A DNA stretch of 64,000 bases from Clostridia bacterium (GCA_029060025.1 JAIDUV010000027.1:36085-100084); one strand, 5' to 3'; shown: positions 40,570-50,839, counted from the stretch's first letter. A program made the numbers and translations. Notes: generated by a model not told the origin, from the sequence alone.

Positions 40570-40730
40570 ATAGATATTTATTATCAATATTCTTATCTTT
40601 GAGAGTGGAGAGGTTGCGGCGCTGTAAAAGACGCGTGTCTATTGCGCTTTTACGTGTTTGATTATGCAACAAGGACGAAGCCTTGCGGTCTTCGTCCCTG
40701 TTCTAATGTACAACCTTTATATCGTATTTA

Positions 40731-42815
40731 TCAGTCCTTGACTGAGAAGAGAATTGCTCCGTAAGTTGGGAACGGCCAATACTTGTCGGCGGTATTGACT
40801 TCCATCTCGTCTGCCGCGGCGCGCAACTTGTCCATTGCTGTAATTACGTCCGTGCGGTAGAACATTGCCTTTTTTTCGATGTCTGCGATAGCCTCCGCCT
40901 TGTGAACTTTTGTTGACAGTTCTTCGAGATACTTATACGCGTCTGCCGAGAGTTTTGTCAACTTCTTTGCGGTAGCCGTCTGCGCAGTTGCTTCAAATCC
41001 CAATTCTTTTGTTGCTAAGGCGGTCTTTGCAAGTTCTTTTATGTATGTAGTTACAGCGGGCAAAATCTGCTTGTTTGCCATATCTATCATTGTCAAAGCC
41101 TCGATGTTGACGACTTTTGCATAGTTCTCAAGCAAGATGTCCGTTCTGGATTCTACTTCCAAAGCAGAGAATATGCCGTGCTTTTCAAAGAGGGCTATAT
41201 TCTTTGCGCTCTTGAAGTAGGGGATTGCTTCCGGCGTAGATTGCAAGTTGAGAAGTCCTCTCTTTTTTGCCTCTACCACCCATTCGTCGGAATAGCCGTT
41301 GCCATTGAATATTATTTTCTTGTGAGCAATGAAAGTCTTCTTGACAAGGTCTTTGACTGCCGCCATAAAGTCGCTTGCGCCTTCAAGTTCGTCAGCGAAT
41401 TGGTCGAGGGATTCTGCGACTATAGTATTGAGTATAATATTAGGTCCGGCAATAGAGAAGGTCGAGCCCAACATTCTGAATTCAAATTTGTTGCCTGTGA
41501 ACGCAAATGGGGAAGTACGGTTTCTGTCGGTGGTGTCCTTTGTGAACTTGGGCAGAGAACTTACGCCGATTTCGTATTCGCATTTTGCTCTTTTGCTGTA
41601 CGTTCTGTCTTCGGCAATTGCCGTGAGTATGCCGTCGAGTTCTTCGCCGAGGAACATTGATACTATAGCAGGAGGCGCTTCGTTGGCTCCAAGTCTGTGA
41701 TCGTTGCCTGCGCTTGCTACGCTTACTCTCAATAGGTCTTGATAATCGTCTACCGCCTTTATGACCGCAGCCAAGAAGAGTAAGAATTGCGCGTTGTCTT
41801 CCGGAGTGTCACCCGGCTCAAGCAGGTTTTCGCCCTTGTCCGTCGACATAGACCAGTTGTTGTGTTTGCCGCTTCCGTTGACGCCTTCAAAAGGCTTTTC
41901 GTGGAGCAGACATACCATTCCGTGACGGCTAGCAATCTTTTTCATCATCTCCATTGTCAACTGATTTGCGTCGGAAGACACGTTGGATTGCGAGAAGATA
42001 GGCGCAAGTTCGTGCTGAGCGGGCGCAACTTCGTTGTGCTTTGTCTTGGCTAGCACGCCGAGTTTCCAAAGTTCGGTGTCGAGGTCTGCCATATACTTGA
42101 CGACTCTTTGCTTGATAGTGCCGAAATAGTGGTCTTCAAGTTCTTGCCCCTTTGGAGCGGGTGCGCCGTAAAGCGTACGGCCGGTGTATATCAAGTCCTT
42201 TCTCTTTTCATATACGCTTTTGTCAATGAGGAAGTATTCTTGCTCTGGACCTACGGTCGTAATGACTCTGTTGACGTCTTTGCCGAAAAGTTTGAGTATT
42301 CTGCACGCCGTTTTGCTAAGCGCTTTCATTGACTTAAGAAGAGGAGTTTTTTTGTCGAGAACTTCTCCGGTATACGATACGAACGCCGTCGGTATGCAAA
42401 GCGTTCCGTCTTTGATAAACGCGTACGAAGTCGGGTCCCAAGCCGTATAGCCTCTTGCTTCAAAAGTGGCTCTGATACCGCCGTTGGGGAAAGAAGACGC
42501 GTCTGGCTCGCCCTTAATGAGTTCTTTTCCGCTGAATTCCATTATTACTTTGCCGTCGGCAGTGGGTTGAATAAAGGCGTCGTGCTTTTCCGCCGTGATA
42601 CCCGTCATCGGTTGAAACCAGTGGGTATAGTGTGTACAACCTTTTTCTATTGCCCAATCCTTCATTGCGTTGGCAATAACCGTCGCGCAAGTCAAAGAAA
42701 TAGGAGTGTCGTTTGCGATACAGGATTTGAGTTCCTTGTATGTGTACTTGGGAAGTCTTTCTTGCATTACCGTGTCGTTGAATACTAGACTGCCGAAGAG
42801 GTCTGACATTACCAT
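40731..42815 (-). CDS. glnA: Type III glutamine synthetase (GlnN-like)
   Basis: ~694 aa; [65 protein letters not shown]. Confidence 0.95.
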   Translation of the reverse strand: MVMSDLFGSLVFNDTVMQERLPKYTYKELKSCIANDTPISLTCATVIANAMKDWAIEKGCTHYTHWFQPMTGITAEKHDAFIQPTADGKVIMEFSGKELIKGEPDASSFPNGGIRATFEARGYTAWDPTSYAFIKDGTLCIPTAFVSYTGEVLDKKTPLLKSMKALSKTACRILKLFGKDVNRVITTVGPEQEYFLIDKSVYEKRKDLIYTGRTLYGAPAPKGQELEDHYFGTIKQRVVKYMADLDTELWKLGVLAKTKHNEVAPAQHELAPIFSQSNVSSDANQLTMEMMKKIASRHGMVCLLHEKPFEGVNGSGKHNNWSMSTDKGENLLEPGDTPEDNAQFLLFLAAVIKAVDDYQDLLRVSVASAGNDHRLGANEAPPAIVSMFLGEELDGILTAIAEDRTYSKRAKCEYEIGVSSLPKFTKDTTDRNRTSPFAFTGNKFEFRMLGSTFSIAGPNIILNTIVAESLDQFADELEGASDFMAAVKDLVKKTFIAHKKIIFNGNGYSDEWVVEAKKRGLLNLQSTPEAIPYFKSAKNIALFEKHGIFSALEVESRTDILLENYAKVVNIEALTMIDMANKQILPAVTTYIKELAKTALATKELGFEATAQTATAKKLTKLSADAYKYLEELSTKVHKAEAIADIEKKAMFYRTDVITAMDKLRAAADEMEVNTADKYWPFPTYGAILFSVKD

Positions 42816-42850
42816 ATTTGTTATATCTCCTTAAAATTTGTTTCTGTTGT

Positions 42851-42893
42851 AAAAGAAAAAGCGCCAAACAGGGAATTCCTGATTAGCGCCTTT
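42851..42893 (-). terminator. Intrinsic terminator in the 5' leader of type III glnA (candidate attenuator)
   Basis: Minus strand AAAGgCGCUAAuCAGG-AAUUC-CCUGUUUGGCGCUUU followed by TTCTTTT; no minus-strand gene lies upstream. Confidence 0.6.
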
Positions 42894-42904
42894 GCTACAG
42901 TGAC

Positions 42905-42933
42905 AGTATATATTTTCTGGAGAAAGATGTCAA
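42905..42933 (-). promoter_or_regulatory. SigA-like promoter of type III glnA
   Basis: TTGACA (42933-42928), 17 nt, TATACT (42910-42905) on minus strand. Confidence 0.75.
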
Positions 42934-43405
42934 ACGATTTTAATAGTAATTTTTGGATTTTTTTGATTTTTTGTCAAAATGTTTTTGCAAGTCGTCGTAA
43001 TATCAAGGCGGTAGAGAGGGGGTAGTATACAGTAGAGAATTCTTTGCTTGGGGCGAAATGGCATCATAAAGATTGAGATTCTCCACTTCGCTTTGCTGCG
43101 CTCGAAATGACATACTATATTATTGACATATTTTTGTCGTTAAGGTTGTCATTGTGTTATACGCAATGACTGAAAAGGGAAATCGTAGCAATATTTTGCG
43201 CGCGAAATAATATAAATATTTATATGGACAATATAGGAAAATATAATCAAAATCAGCGAGTCTTTTCAGTGTGGCAAAATTATCGTAATAATTGTCATAT
43301 AATGGATAAATGTCAATTAAATATGTAAATTTGAGCAATATAAATTCTTAAATTAGTCAGAATTTAGAAAATATAAAAGAAATCAAAAATATTTTTTTCA
43401 ATTTA

Positions 43406-43435
43406 TTGACAAGGACAATTTGGGAGTATTATAAT
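43406..43435 (+). promoter_or_regulatory. SigA-like promoter of split glutamate synthase genes
   Basis: TTGACA (43406-43411), 18 nt, TATAAT (43430-43435). Confidence 0.75.
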
Positions 43436-43487
43436 TGCACCAAAGGAAGGGGCGAGAGACTTTTTCGTCCTTTAAAAGGTTTGTACT

Positions 43488-44582
43488 ATGTTGAAAGAAG
43501 GTGAGGTGAGAATACCGTCGGGATGCGCGATTTCGGGCATATTTTCCAGAAGCGGAAAACTCACCAACGGAGAGAAGATCATTACGTCGATAGCCACTAT
43601 GCACGACAGATCCAACGGTTTAGGCGGCGGTTTTGCAGGGTATGGAATTTATCCGCAATACGCAGATTTTTATGCTTTTCATATTTTCTACGACGACAAT
43701 GAGATAAGAAAAGAGGCGGAGAATTTTCTCTACCAAAACTTTTTCATTGTCAATATGTCTATGATACCCATACGAAAGACCAAGAAGATATCTGACGAGC
43801 CGCTCATTTTGAGATACTTCGTCAAGCCTCTTGACGCAAGATTGCACGAGACAAATCTCGACGAAAAAGAATTTGTTGCCAGAATGGTAATAAAAGTTAA
43901 TACGACTATCAAAGGCGCGTATATCTTTTCAAGCGGAAAGAATATGGGAATTTTCAAGGCGGTAGGTTATCCCGAGGACGTAGGAGAGTATTATAGGCTG
44001 GAGGAATACGACGCTTACTGTTGGACGGCGCACGGCAGATATCCGACTAATACGCCCGGTTGGTGGGGCGGAGCGCACCCATTCGGTATGCTTGATTATT
44101 CCGTCGTGCACAACGGAGAAATTTCTTCTTACGACGCCAACAGACGGTATATAGAGATGTTTGGATATAAGTGTACGCTTATGACGGACACCGAAGTAAT
44201 TGCTTACGTCGTAGACTTTTTATGCCGCCGTCAGGGCTTGAGTATGCAGGAGATGGCAGGGGTCATAGCCGCGCCGTTCTGGAGTACGATAGAGAAAAAA
44301 TCTCCCGAGGAGAGAGCGCTTGCCGAATACTTGCGCAATACTTTCTCAAGTTTGCTTATCACCGGACCTTTTAGCATAATGGTGGGATTTGAAAACGGAC
44401 TTATGGCGCTCAACGACAGGCTTAAGTTGCGCAGTATGGTCGTGGGTGAAAAGGACGATATGACGTATATCGCAAGCGAAGAATGCGCTATAAGAGTAAT
44501 TGAGCCAAACCTTGACAGAATTTGGTCACCGAGGGGCGGAGAACCTGTAATAGTCACTCTTGACAAAAAGGAGGGAAAATAA
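43488..44582 (+). CDS. Class II glutamine amidotransferase subunit of split glutamate synthase
   Basis: SGCAISGIFSRSGK, WTAHGRYPTNTPGWWGGAHPFG, DYSVVHNGEISSYDANRRYIEMFGY. Confidence 0.9.
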   Translation: MLKEGEVRIPSGCAISGIFSRSGKLTNGEKIITSIATMHDRSNGLGGGFAGYGIYPQYADFYAFHIFYDDNEIRKEAENFLYQNFFIVNMSMIPIRKTKKISDEPLILRYFVKPLDARLHETNLDEKEFVARMVIKVNTTIKGAYIFSSGKNMGIFKAVGYPEDVGEYYRLEEYDAYCWTAHGRYPTNTPGWWGGAHPFGMLDYSVVHNGEISSYDANRRYIEMFGYKCTLMTDTEVIAYVVDFLCRRQGLSMQEMAGVIAAPFWSTIEKKSPEERALAEYLRNTFSSLLITGPFSIMVGFENGLMALNDRLKLRSMVVGEKDDMTYIASEECAIRVIEPNLDRIWSPRGGEPVIVTLDKKEGK

Positions 44583-44583
44583 T

Positions 44584-46089
44584 ATGTCGATAAATTATAT
44601 ATATCCTCCGTATGAAGTCGTAAGAAATTTTAGTAAGTGCATAAATTGCAAGATATGCGTCAAGCAGTGCGCCAACGAGGTGCATACTTTTGACGAGAAG
44701 AAAGGCATAATGCTTGCCGATGATACCAAGTGCGTCAACTGTCACAGGTGCGTTACCACTTGCCCTACGAGAGCGCTAAAGATTGTCAAATCTGACAATA
44801 CATATAAAGAAAACGCCAACTGGTCGGCGGAGTCTATGAAGGAGATTTACCGTCAGGCGGAGAGCGGCGGAGTTTTGTTGTCGTCTATGGGTAATCCTCA
44901 GCCTTTGCCGGTGTATTGGGACAAGATACTTATCAATGCTTCGCAGGTAACAAATCCCTCTATCGACCCATTGAGAGAACCTATGGAAACTACGGTATTC
45001 TTGGGTAGTAAACCCGATAAAATCGTCAGAGACGAAAATGGCAAAATCGTTGACAATCTGTCACCGCAACTCAAATTGAGTACGCCTATTATGTTTTCGG
45101 CAATGAGTTATGGCTCTATAAGTTACAACGCTCACGCGGCGCTTGCCAAGGCGGCGGAAAAGTTGGGAATATTCTATAACACAGGCGAGGGCGGTCTACA
45201 CGAGGACTTTTATCAGTACGGCAAAAATACTATCGTGCAAGTTGCGTCGGGGAGATTTGGCGTATATAAAGATTATCTTGAGGCGGGCGAGTGTATAGAA
45301 ATCAAGATAGGTCAAGGCGCTAAGCCTGGTATAGGCGGACACTTGCCGGGCGCAAAGATCGTGGGAGACATCTCAAAGACGAGAATGATACCTGTAGGCA
45401 GTGACGCCATATCTCCCGCGCCTCACCACGATATTTATTCTATTGAAGACTTGCGTCAACTTGTATTTTCTCTCAAAGAAGCAACAGGATATAAGAAGCC
45501 AATCGCAGTCAAAGTCGCGGCAGTGCACAACGTGGCTGCCGTCGCAAGCGGTATTGCTAGAAGTGGCGCAGATATAATCGTCATTGACGGCTTTAGAGGT
45601 GGCACCGGAGCGGCGCCAACGAGAATAAGAGACAACGTGGGTATTCCTATCGAACTTGCCCTTGCTAGCGTAGACAAGAGACTGCGTGACGAGGGTATCA
45701 GAGGCAACGTGTCTTTGGTAGTAGGCGGCTCTATTCGCAACAGCGCGGACGTCATAAAAGCAATTGCATTGGGCGCTGACGCTTGTTATATTGCCACTGC
45801 GGCGCTTATGGCAATGGGCTGTCACCTTTGCAGGTCTTGTCACCTCGGTAAATGCAATTGGGGTATCGCAACTCAAGTGCCGGAACTCGTAAAGAGACTT
45901 GACCCCGAGGTCGGCTGTAACCGACTTGTCAACCTCGTCACCGCTTGGACGCACGAAATCAAAGAGATGATGGGCGGTATGGGTATCAACTCTATAGAGG
46001 CGCTCAAAGGCAACAGGCTTATGCTTAGAGGCGTGGGACTTAATGAGAGGGAGTTGGAGATTTTAGGCATCAAACACGCCGGCGAATAA
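44584..46089 (+). CDS. Glutamate synthase FMN-binding (GltB2-like) subunit with N-terminal 2x[4Fe-4S] ferredoxin domain
   Basis: CINCKICVKQCANEVHTF, CVNCHRCVTTCPTRA, PHHDIYSIEDLRQLV, IDGFRGGTGAAPTRIRDNVGIP, CHLCRSCHLGKCNWGIATQ. Confidence 0.95.
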   Translation: MSINYIYPPYEVVRNFSKCINCKICVKQCANEVHTFDEKKGIMLADDTKCVNCHRCVTTCPTRALKIVKSDNTYKENANWSAESMKEIYRQAESGGVLLSSMGNPQPLPVYWDKILINASQVTNPSIDPLREPMETTVFLGSKPDKIVRDENGKIVDNLSPQLKLSTPIMFSAMSYGSISYNAHAALAKAAEKLGIFYNTGEGGLHEDFYQYGKNTIVQVASGRFGVYKDYLEAGECIEIKIGQGAKPGIGGHLPGAKIVGDISKTRMIPVGSDAISPAPHHDIYSIEDLRQLVFSLKEATGYKKPIAVKVAAVHNVAAVASGIARSGADIIVIDGFRGGTGAAPTRIRDNVGIPIELALASVDKRLRDEGIRGNVSLVVGGSIRNSADVIKAIALGADACYIATAALMAMGCHLCRSCHLGKCNWGIATQVPELVKRLDPEVGCNRLVNLVTAWTHEIKEMMGGMGINSIEALKGNRLMLRGVGLNERELEILGIKHAGE

Positions 46090-46105
46090 TGCGACCGCAT
46101 ATATC

Positions 46106-46206
46106 AGCCGTCTTTTTGCCGTAGGCGTCGGGTCTCAAGAAGTCGACGTGTACGGCAAGTACACTTGACGACTTCATTTCGCCCTAGCACGGACAAAAAT
46201 ACAACT
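46106..46206. repeat. ~100-bp extended palindromic intergenic element, copy B
   Basis: gaagtcgacgtgtacggcaagtacacttgacgactt...tcgccctagcacggacaaaaat matches copy A at 1118-1216. Confidence 0.75.
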
Positions 46207-46429
46207 AATCTCTGCGGTTGTTCACGGCAAGATATAATGGCAAGTAAATTGAAATTTTGTCTATCTCTTTTTTGCCGAACATAAGCGCGTATAGCGGCTC
46301 ACTTGAGACAAAGAGTAAACTACTATAGCAGTGCGCTATCATATTGTCATTTCGACTGCAGCGTAGCGTAATGGAGAAATCTAATCTAATAAATATCAAA
46401 TATTACTCCAAGAGGAGAAACAAAGAACA

Positions 46430-47152
46430 ATGTTAAAAATTGATTGTACCAATAAACACTTTTCTGAGATAGGAAAGTTGATACGCGAAACCAAAGAAAC
46501 TCAAATAGTAATCGACAATGCGCAAGGACACAGATATATTGCGTCGGGCGTGGGCGGCAAGGAGATAACTATCAATGGCACTCCCGGCAACGCAATGGGC
46601 GCATATCTTGACGGCTGTAAGATTGTAGTTAACGGCAGCGCGCAAGACGCTATCGGAGATACTATGAACGACGGACTTATTGTCATTCACGGCAACAGCG
46701 GAGACGCCACCGGATATTCTATGCGCGGCGGAAAGATTTTTATCAAAGGTGATGCGGGTTATCGCGCAGGTATACATATCAAGGCGTATAAGGATAAATT
46801 TCCGGTGATTGTCATTGGCGGAAAGGCAGGAAGTTTTCTTGGAGAATACCAAGCCGGCGGTATTATACTTGTGCTTGGCATTGACACCGACAGCAAGACA
46901 AACGTAGGTTATTTTACCGGCAACGGTATGCACGGCGGCAAGATAATCTTACGTAGCGAACAATTGCCCGACCTGCCCGAGCAAATAGTTGCAAGAAAGG
47001 CAAATGCCCAAGATCTAAAAGAGATAGAGCAGTACGTCAACGAGTATTGCGGATATTTTGGCAACGACCCCAAGGAGATAATGAGCAAGGATTTCTTTGT
47101 GTTGACGGCTAATAGCGCGAATCCGTATAAGCAATTATATACGTCGGTGTAA
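46430..47152 (+). CDS. Glutamate synthase GXGXG-domain subunit (GltB3-like)
   Basis: GAYLDGCKIVVNGSAQDAIGDTMNDGLIVIHGNSGDATGYSMRGGKIFIKGDAGYRAGIH. Confidence 0.93.
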   Translation: MLKIDCTNKHFSEIGKLIRETKETQIVIDNAQGHRYIASGVGGKEITINGTPGNAMGAYLDGCKIVVNGSAQDAIGDTMNDGLIVIHGNSGDATGYSMRGGKIFIKGDAGYRAGIHIKAYKDKFPVIVIGGKAGSFLGEYQAGGIILVLGIDTDSKTNVGYFTGNGMHGGKIILRSEQLPDLPEQIVARKANAQDLKEIEQYVNEYCGYFGNDPKEIMSKDFFVLTANSANPYKQLYTSV

Positions 47153-47320
47153 AATTGAAAGACGGCTGGCAAGAGGTATTTGCATTAGTACCGACATATT
47201 TTTTAGTGAGAGTAATCTAAAAATCGCAAATTGTTTAAACCAAAAACTATGATGTACTTAATGCAAACACCATCTTTTCGCCTTGCGTAAGTCTAACTTA
47301 TATCAACTGTAAATTATAGA

Positions 47321-47599
47321 TTAGTTATCAAAAATTTCCTGTCCCATAGCAAGCCCAAAGGCAAAAGCCTCTCTGTATACATCATAACCGTAGAGAACGG
47401 TTTCGCGTAAGTGCAGGTCTTGCAATTCGTTAAATTGTTGCAAAAGTTTGGGGTTGTCGGCAATTTGTTTTTGAAAATCTTCAATTTTATCAACTAAGTC
47501 GTCTAAAGTTTTGTTATACTCGTCACTTGAAGTGGGGTTATCCAAGTTACCTCGTGTTCCCATCAACATTTGCATAATAGCAGAATTTTTTTGTTTCAT
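47321..47599 (-). CDS. Small hypothetical protein (resembles DUF6809-type proteins)
   Basis: ATG 47599 with upstream AAGGAGCA SD; C-terminal YREAFAFGLAMGQEIF. Confidence 0.6.
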   Translation of the reverse strand: MKQKNSAIMQMLMGTRGNLDNPTSSDEYNKTLDDLVDKIEDFQKQIADNPKLLQQFNELQDLHLRETVLYGYDVYREAFAFGLAMGQEIFDN

Positions 47600-47737
47600 A
47601 GTTTGCTCCTTGTTCAATAAAAGTGTATATATTATTACATAAATTTTTGCAAAATACTTTACTTGCACATTTTTGTGCAAACATTTTTGTCCAACTAATA
47701 AATCTAATAATTTTTATATATTTACTATTTACAAAAC

Positions 47738-47766
47738 TTGATATTTAAGATTTAGTATGATATAAT
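47738..47766 (+). promoter_or_regulatory. SigA-like promoter of the second glnA
   Basis: TTGATA (47738-47743), 17 nt, TATAAT (47761-47766). Confidence 0.7.
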
Positions 47767-47807
47767 TATAAAAATATTTAGGAAGTACGCCCCTAAAAGA
47801 GGTTTTT

Positions 47808-49109
47808 ATGAGTCAAACGGTAAAAGAAGTTTTGGATTTTGTAAAAGACAACGACGTCAAATTTGTCAAATTGACTTTTTGCGACTCCTTCGGAAATATC
47901 AAAAATATATCAATCATAGCCGACGAGTTGCCAAGCGCCTTCGAAAAGGGAGTATCATTTGAAGCCTATTCGGTGGGCGGCTTCGTCGACCCGGAAGAAA
48001 GCGACTTGTTGCTTTACCCAGACGCCTCAACTATTCAACTGTTGCCTTGGAGACCCCAGCACGGAAGCGTAGTGAGGTTTTTTTGTAAGATAAGACATAC
48101 CGACGGCAGAGACTTTGACGGTGACGGCAGAGGACTTCTTGCCAATGCGCAAAACAAACTTTCGCAGATGGGCTTGTCCTGTCTTATCGGCAGTGACTGC
48201 GAGTTCTATCTCTTCAAGTTGAACGAAGACGGAACGCCTACGCTCGAGCCGCACGATATGGCGGGGTATCTCGACGTTGCGCCGTTTGACAAAGGCGAAA
48301 ACGTAAGAAGAGATATTTGCCTTACGCTGGAGAGAATGGGTATCAAGCCTATCTCTTCTCACCACGAAAGAGGACCTGGACAAAATGAAATATGCTTCAA
48401 AGTCAACGACGCCCTTATGGCTGCGGACGACCTCTTGACATTCAAGACGGTGGTCAAAGCCGTGGCTAATATGAACGGACTTCACGCGTCTTTTATGCCA
48501 AAGCCGCTTAAGGACGAGATAGGAAGCGGTCTGCATATCAATTTGTCTCTTCTCAAAGACGGCGACAATTTGTTTGAACCGTCGCGCCTGTCGGGATCTA
48601 AAGAGGCTGAGAGTTTTGTTGCGGGCATACTTGCAAGGGCAAAGGAAATGGCGGTATTTCTCAATCCTACCGTCAACTCGTATGAGAGACTTGAAAACAA
48701 CGAAGATATAGAGGCTTACAATCAAATTGCTTGGTCGTATCTCAACGGTCGTCAATTGATAAGGATAAAAAAAGACGGACTTGCCAAGATGCAATTGCGT
48801 TCTGCAGACCCATCTTGCAATCCGTATATCGCGTACGCGCTCTTGCTATTTGCAGGCGCAGAGGGAATAGAGCAGGGGCTTAGATTGCCAAAGGAGTTGG
48901 ACGTCAACAACGCGGGCGAAGCAGAATGTCTGCCCGAAGACCTTATGAGCGCAATCCAACTTGCTAAAAACAGTGACTTTATCGCAAGGTACATACCTAG
49001 CAAGACGTTGAAAAAATTCTTTGAGTATAAGGAAAATATGTACAAGAATTATTCGCTGTCAAAGGATAAGGACGCTTTTATGACAAAGGCATACTTCAAT
49101 AAGATTTAA
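47808..49109 (+). CDS. glnA: Glutamine synthetase, second (type I-like, 433 aa)
   Basis: VKLTFCDSFGNIKNISI, GSDCEFYLF, ERGPGQNEICF, HASFMPKPLKDEIGSGLHINLSL, LRSADPSCNPYIAYALLL. Confidence 0.95.
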   Translation: MSQTVKEVLDFVKDNDVKFVKLTFCDSFGNIKNISIIADELPSAFEKGVSFEAYSVGGFVDPEESDLLLYPDASTIQLLPWRPQHGSVVRFFCKIRHTDGRDFDGDGRGLLANAQNKLSQMGLSCLIGSDCEFYLFKLNEDGTPTLEPHDMAGYLDVAPFDKGENVRRDICLTLERMGIKPISSHHERGPGQNEICFKVNDALMAADDLLTFKTVVKAVANMNGLHASFMPKPLKDEIGSGLHINLSLLKDGDNLFEPSRLSGSKEAESFVAGILARAKEMAVFLNPTVNSYERLENNEDIEAYNQIAWSYLNGRQLIRIKKDGLAKMQLRSADPSCNPYIAYALLLFAGAEGIEQGLRLPKELDVNNAGEAECLPEDLMSAIQLAKNSDFIARYIPSKTLKKFFEYKENMYKNYSLSKDKDAFMTKAYFNKI

Positions 49110-49138
49110 GCGAAGATAGATAATAAAATGCAACAGTG

Positions 49139-49158
49139 GGTGCGCAGATAGGCGCACC
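49139..49158 (+). promoter_or_regulatory. Perfect 7-bp stem / hexaloop hairpin between glnA and the ANTAR gene
   Basis: GGTGCGC-AGATAG-GCGCACC. Confidence 0.6.
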
Positions 49159-49173
49159 GGTGTAGGAGAGAAC

Positions 49174-49743
49174 GTGGCAAGTGCCCTAATAGTGTCGACA
49201 GCGGAATATGTGAGTAAGTTTTCGGCAATGTTGACCGAAGTGGGCTTTGCTGACGTCTATCAGGCTCATTCGGGAGTTGAGGCAAGACATCTGATAGTCG
49301 AAAGGCAATACGCGCTTATGATAATCAATGCTCCTCTCGTCGACGAGTTTGGATACGACCTTGCGATATACGCGGTGGAAAATACGACTATGAGCGTACT
49401 TATGCTGGCGCGGGGAGACGTGTGCGAGGCGGTGGAAAACAAAGTCGAAGATTACGGAGTTGTGGTTATGTCAAAGCCGGTGACGGCAGAAGGCTTGTTT
49501 AAGACCTTGAAAGCGCTGTACGCCAATCACAACCGAATAAATTCGATAGTGCTAAGCAATCGCAGATTGCAAGACAAGATAGAGGAACTCAAACTGGTGG
49601 ACAGGGCAAAGTGCTTGCTTATCTCACGCGAAGGAATGAGCGAAGAGCAGGCGCATAAGTATATCGAAACCGCCGCTATGGATATGAGAGTGTCCAAAAA
49701 ACAAATTGCTGAAAAAATTATATCAATAAAACAATACGATTAA
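49174..49743 (+). CDS. ANTAR-domain (AmiR/NasR-type) putative RNA-binding antiterminator with receiver-like domain; GTG start
   Basis: Receiver-like N-terminus; C-terminal NRRLQDKIEELKLVDRAKCLLISREGMSEEQAHKYIETAAMDMRVSKKQIAEKII. Confidence 0.92.
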   Translation: MASALIVSTAEYVSKFSAMLTEVGFADVYQAHSGVEARHLIVERQYALMIINAPLVDEFGYDLAIYAVENTTMSVLMLARGDVCEAVENKVEDYGVVVMSKPVTAEGLFKTLKALYANHNRINSIVLSNRRLQDKIEELKLVDRAKCLLISREGMSEEQAHKYIETAAMDMRVSKKQIAEKIISIKQYD

Positions 49744-49759
49744 GAAAAAAGAGGTAGAA

Positions 49760-50838
49760 ATGAAAAAAGTTTATCTTATTCTCGAAAACGGTAAGGTCTT
49801 TGAAGGCGAGTCGATCGGCGTCGAAGGCGAAGTAATCGGCGAAGTAGTCTTTACCACTGCAATGACAGGATATCTTGAGACTTTGACAGACCCAAGTTAT
49901 TACGGTCAGATAGTTTGTCAGACCTTTCCGCTGATAGGTAACTACGGCGTTATCGAAGAGGACTTTGAGTCTCCGAGCAGCGCGGTCAAGGGATATATCG
50001 TCAGAGATATATGCGACGAGCCGTCCAATTTCCGCTCCCAAGGCAAACTCGACGATATGCTCAAGAAGTTGGGCGTAATAGGTATCTGCGGAATAGACAC
50101 CAGAGAACTTACTAAGATCGTCAGAGAAAGCGGCGTTATGAACGGAATAATCACCGACAAGCCTACGCTCGACAAGGAGCAAAAGACTGCCCTAAAAGAA
50201 TACGTCATTACCGATGCGGTCAAGAGCGTATCTTGCAAAGAAAAGAGAGTAGTCTGCAACGTCAAAAAGCCAAAGAAGAGAGTGGCGCTCCTTGATTACG
50301 GTATCAAGAGAAATATAATCGAGAAGTTGGCAAGAAGAGGATGCGAGGTTACTATTTTCCCGCACGACACTTCGGCTGAAGAGATAATTGAATTTGCTCC
50401 CGACGGAATTATGCTTTCCAACGGACCGGGCAACCCCGAAGAAAACGTATACGAGATTAAGCAAATCAAAAAACTCGTCAAGAGCGGTATACCAATGTTC
50501 GGTATCTGTATAGGACATCAGTTGCTTGCCCTTTCTCAAGGCGCAAAGACTTATAAACTCAAGTACGGTCACAGAGGCGGAAACCAACCTGTCAAAGATC
50601 TTGCAACAGGCAGAGTATACGTATCTACGCAAAATCACGGATACGCAGTCGACCTCGACACTCTTCCGAAGAGCGCCCAGGTGACTTTCGTCAACGTCAA
50701 CGACGGCACTTGCGAGGGACTCAACTATAAAAACGCAAACGTATTTTCGGTTCAGTTCCATCCCGAGGCTTGCGCAGGACCGCTTGACACAGGATATTTG
50801 TTTGACAGATTTATGGAGAATATGGAGGAGAGAAAGTA

Positions 50839-50839
<1 letters not shown>
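49760..50839 (+). CDS. carA: Carbamoyl-phosphate synthase small subunit
   Basis: FTTAMTGYLETLTDPSYYGQIVCQTFPLIGNYG, GICGIDTRELT, GIPMFGICIGHQLLALSQGAKTYKLKYGHRGGNQPV. Confidence 0.97.

Noticed and set aside
43442-43473. Possible hairpin in the leader of the glutamate synthase amidotransferase gene (AAAGG...CCTTT)
   Set aside because: Several weak, mutually exclusive pairings and no clear terminator or known motif; left as unresolved.
44560-44583. Upstream ATG start of the GltB2-like ORF in the track
   Set aside because: It overlaps the upstream gene end, and ATG 44584 has a strong AAGGAGG SD at good spacing.
46205-46399. 64-aa minus-strand ORF in the glutamate synthase gap
   Set aside because: Lies mostly in intergenic repeats; no SD, no family.
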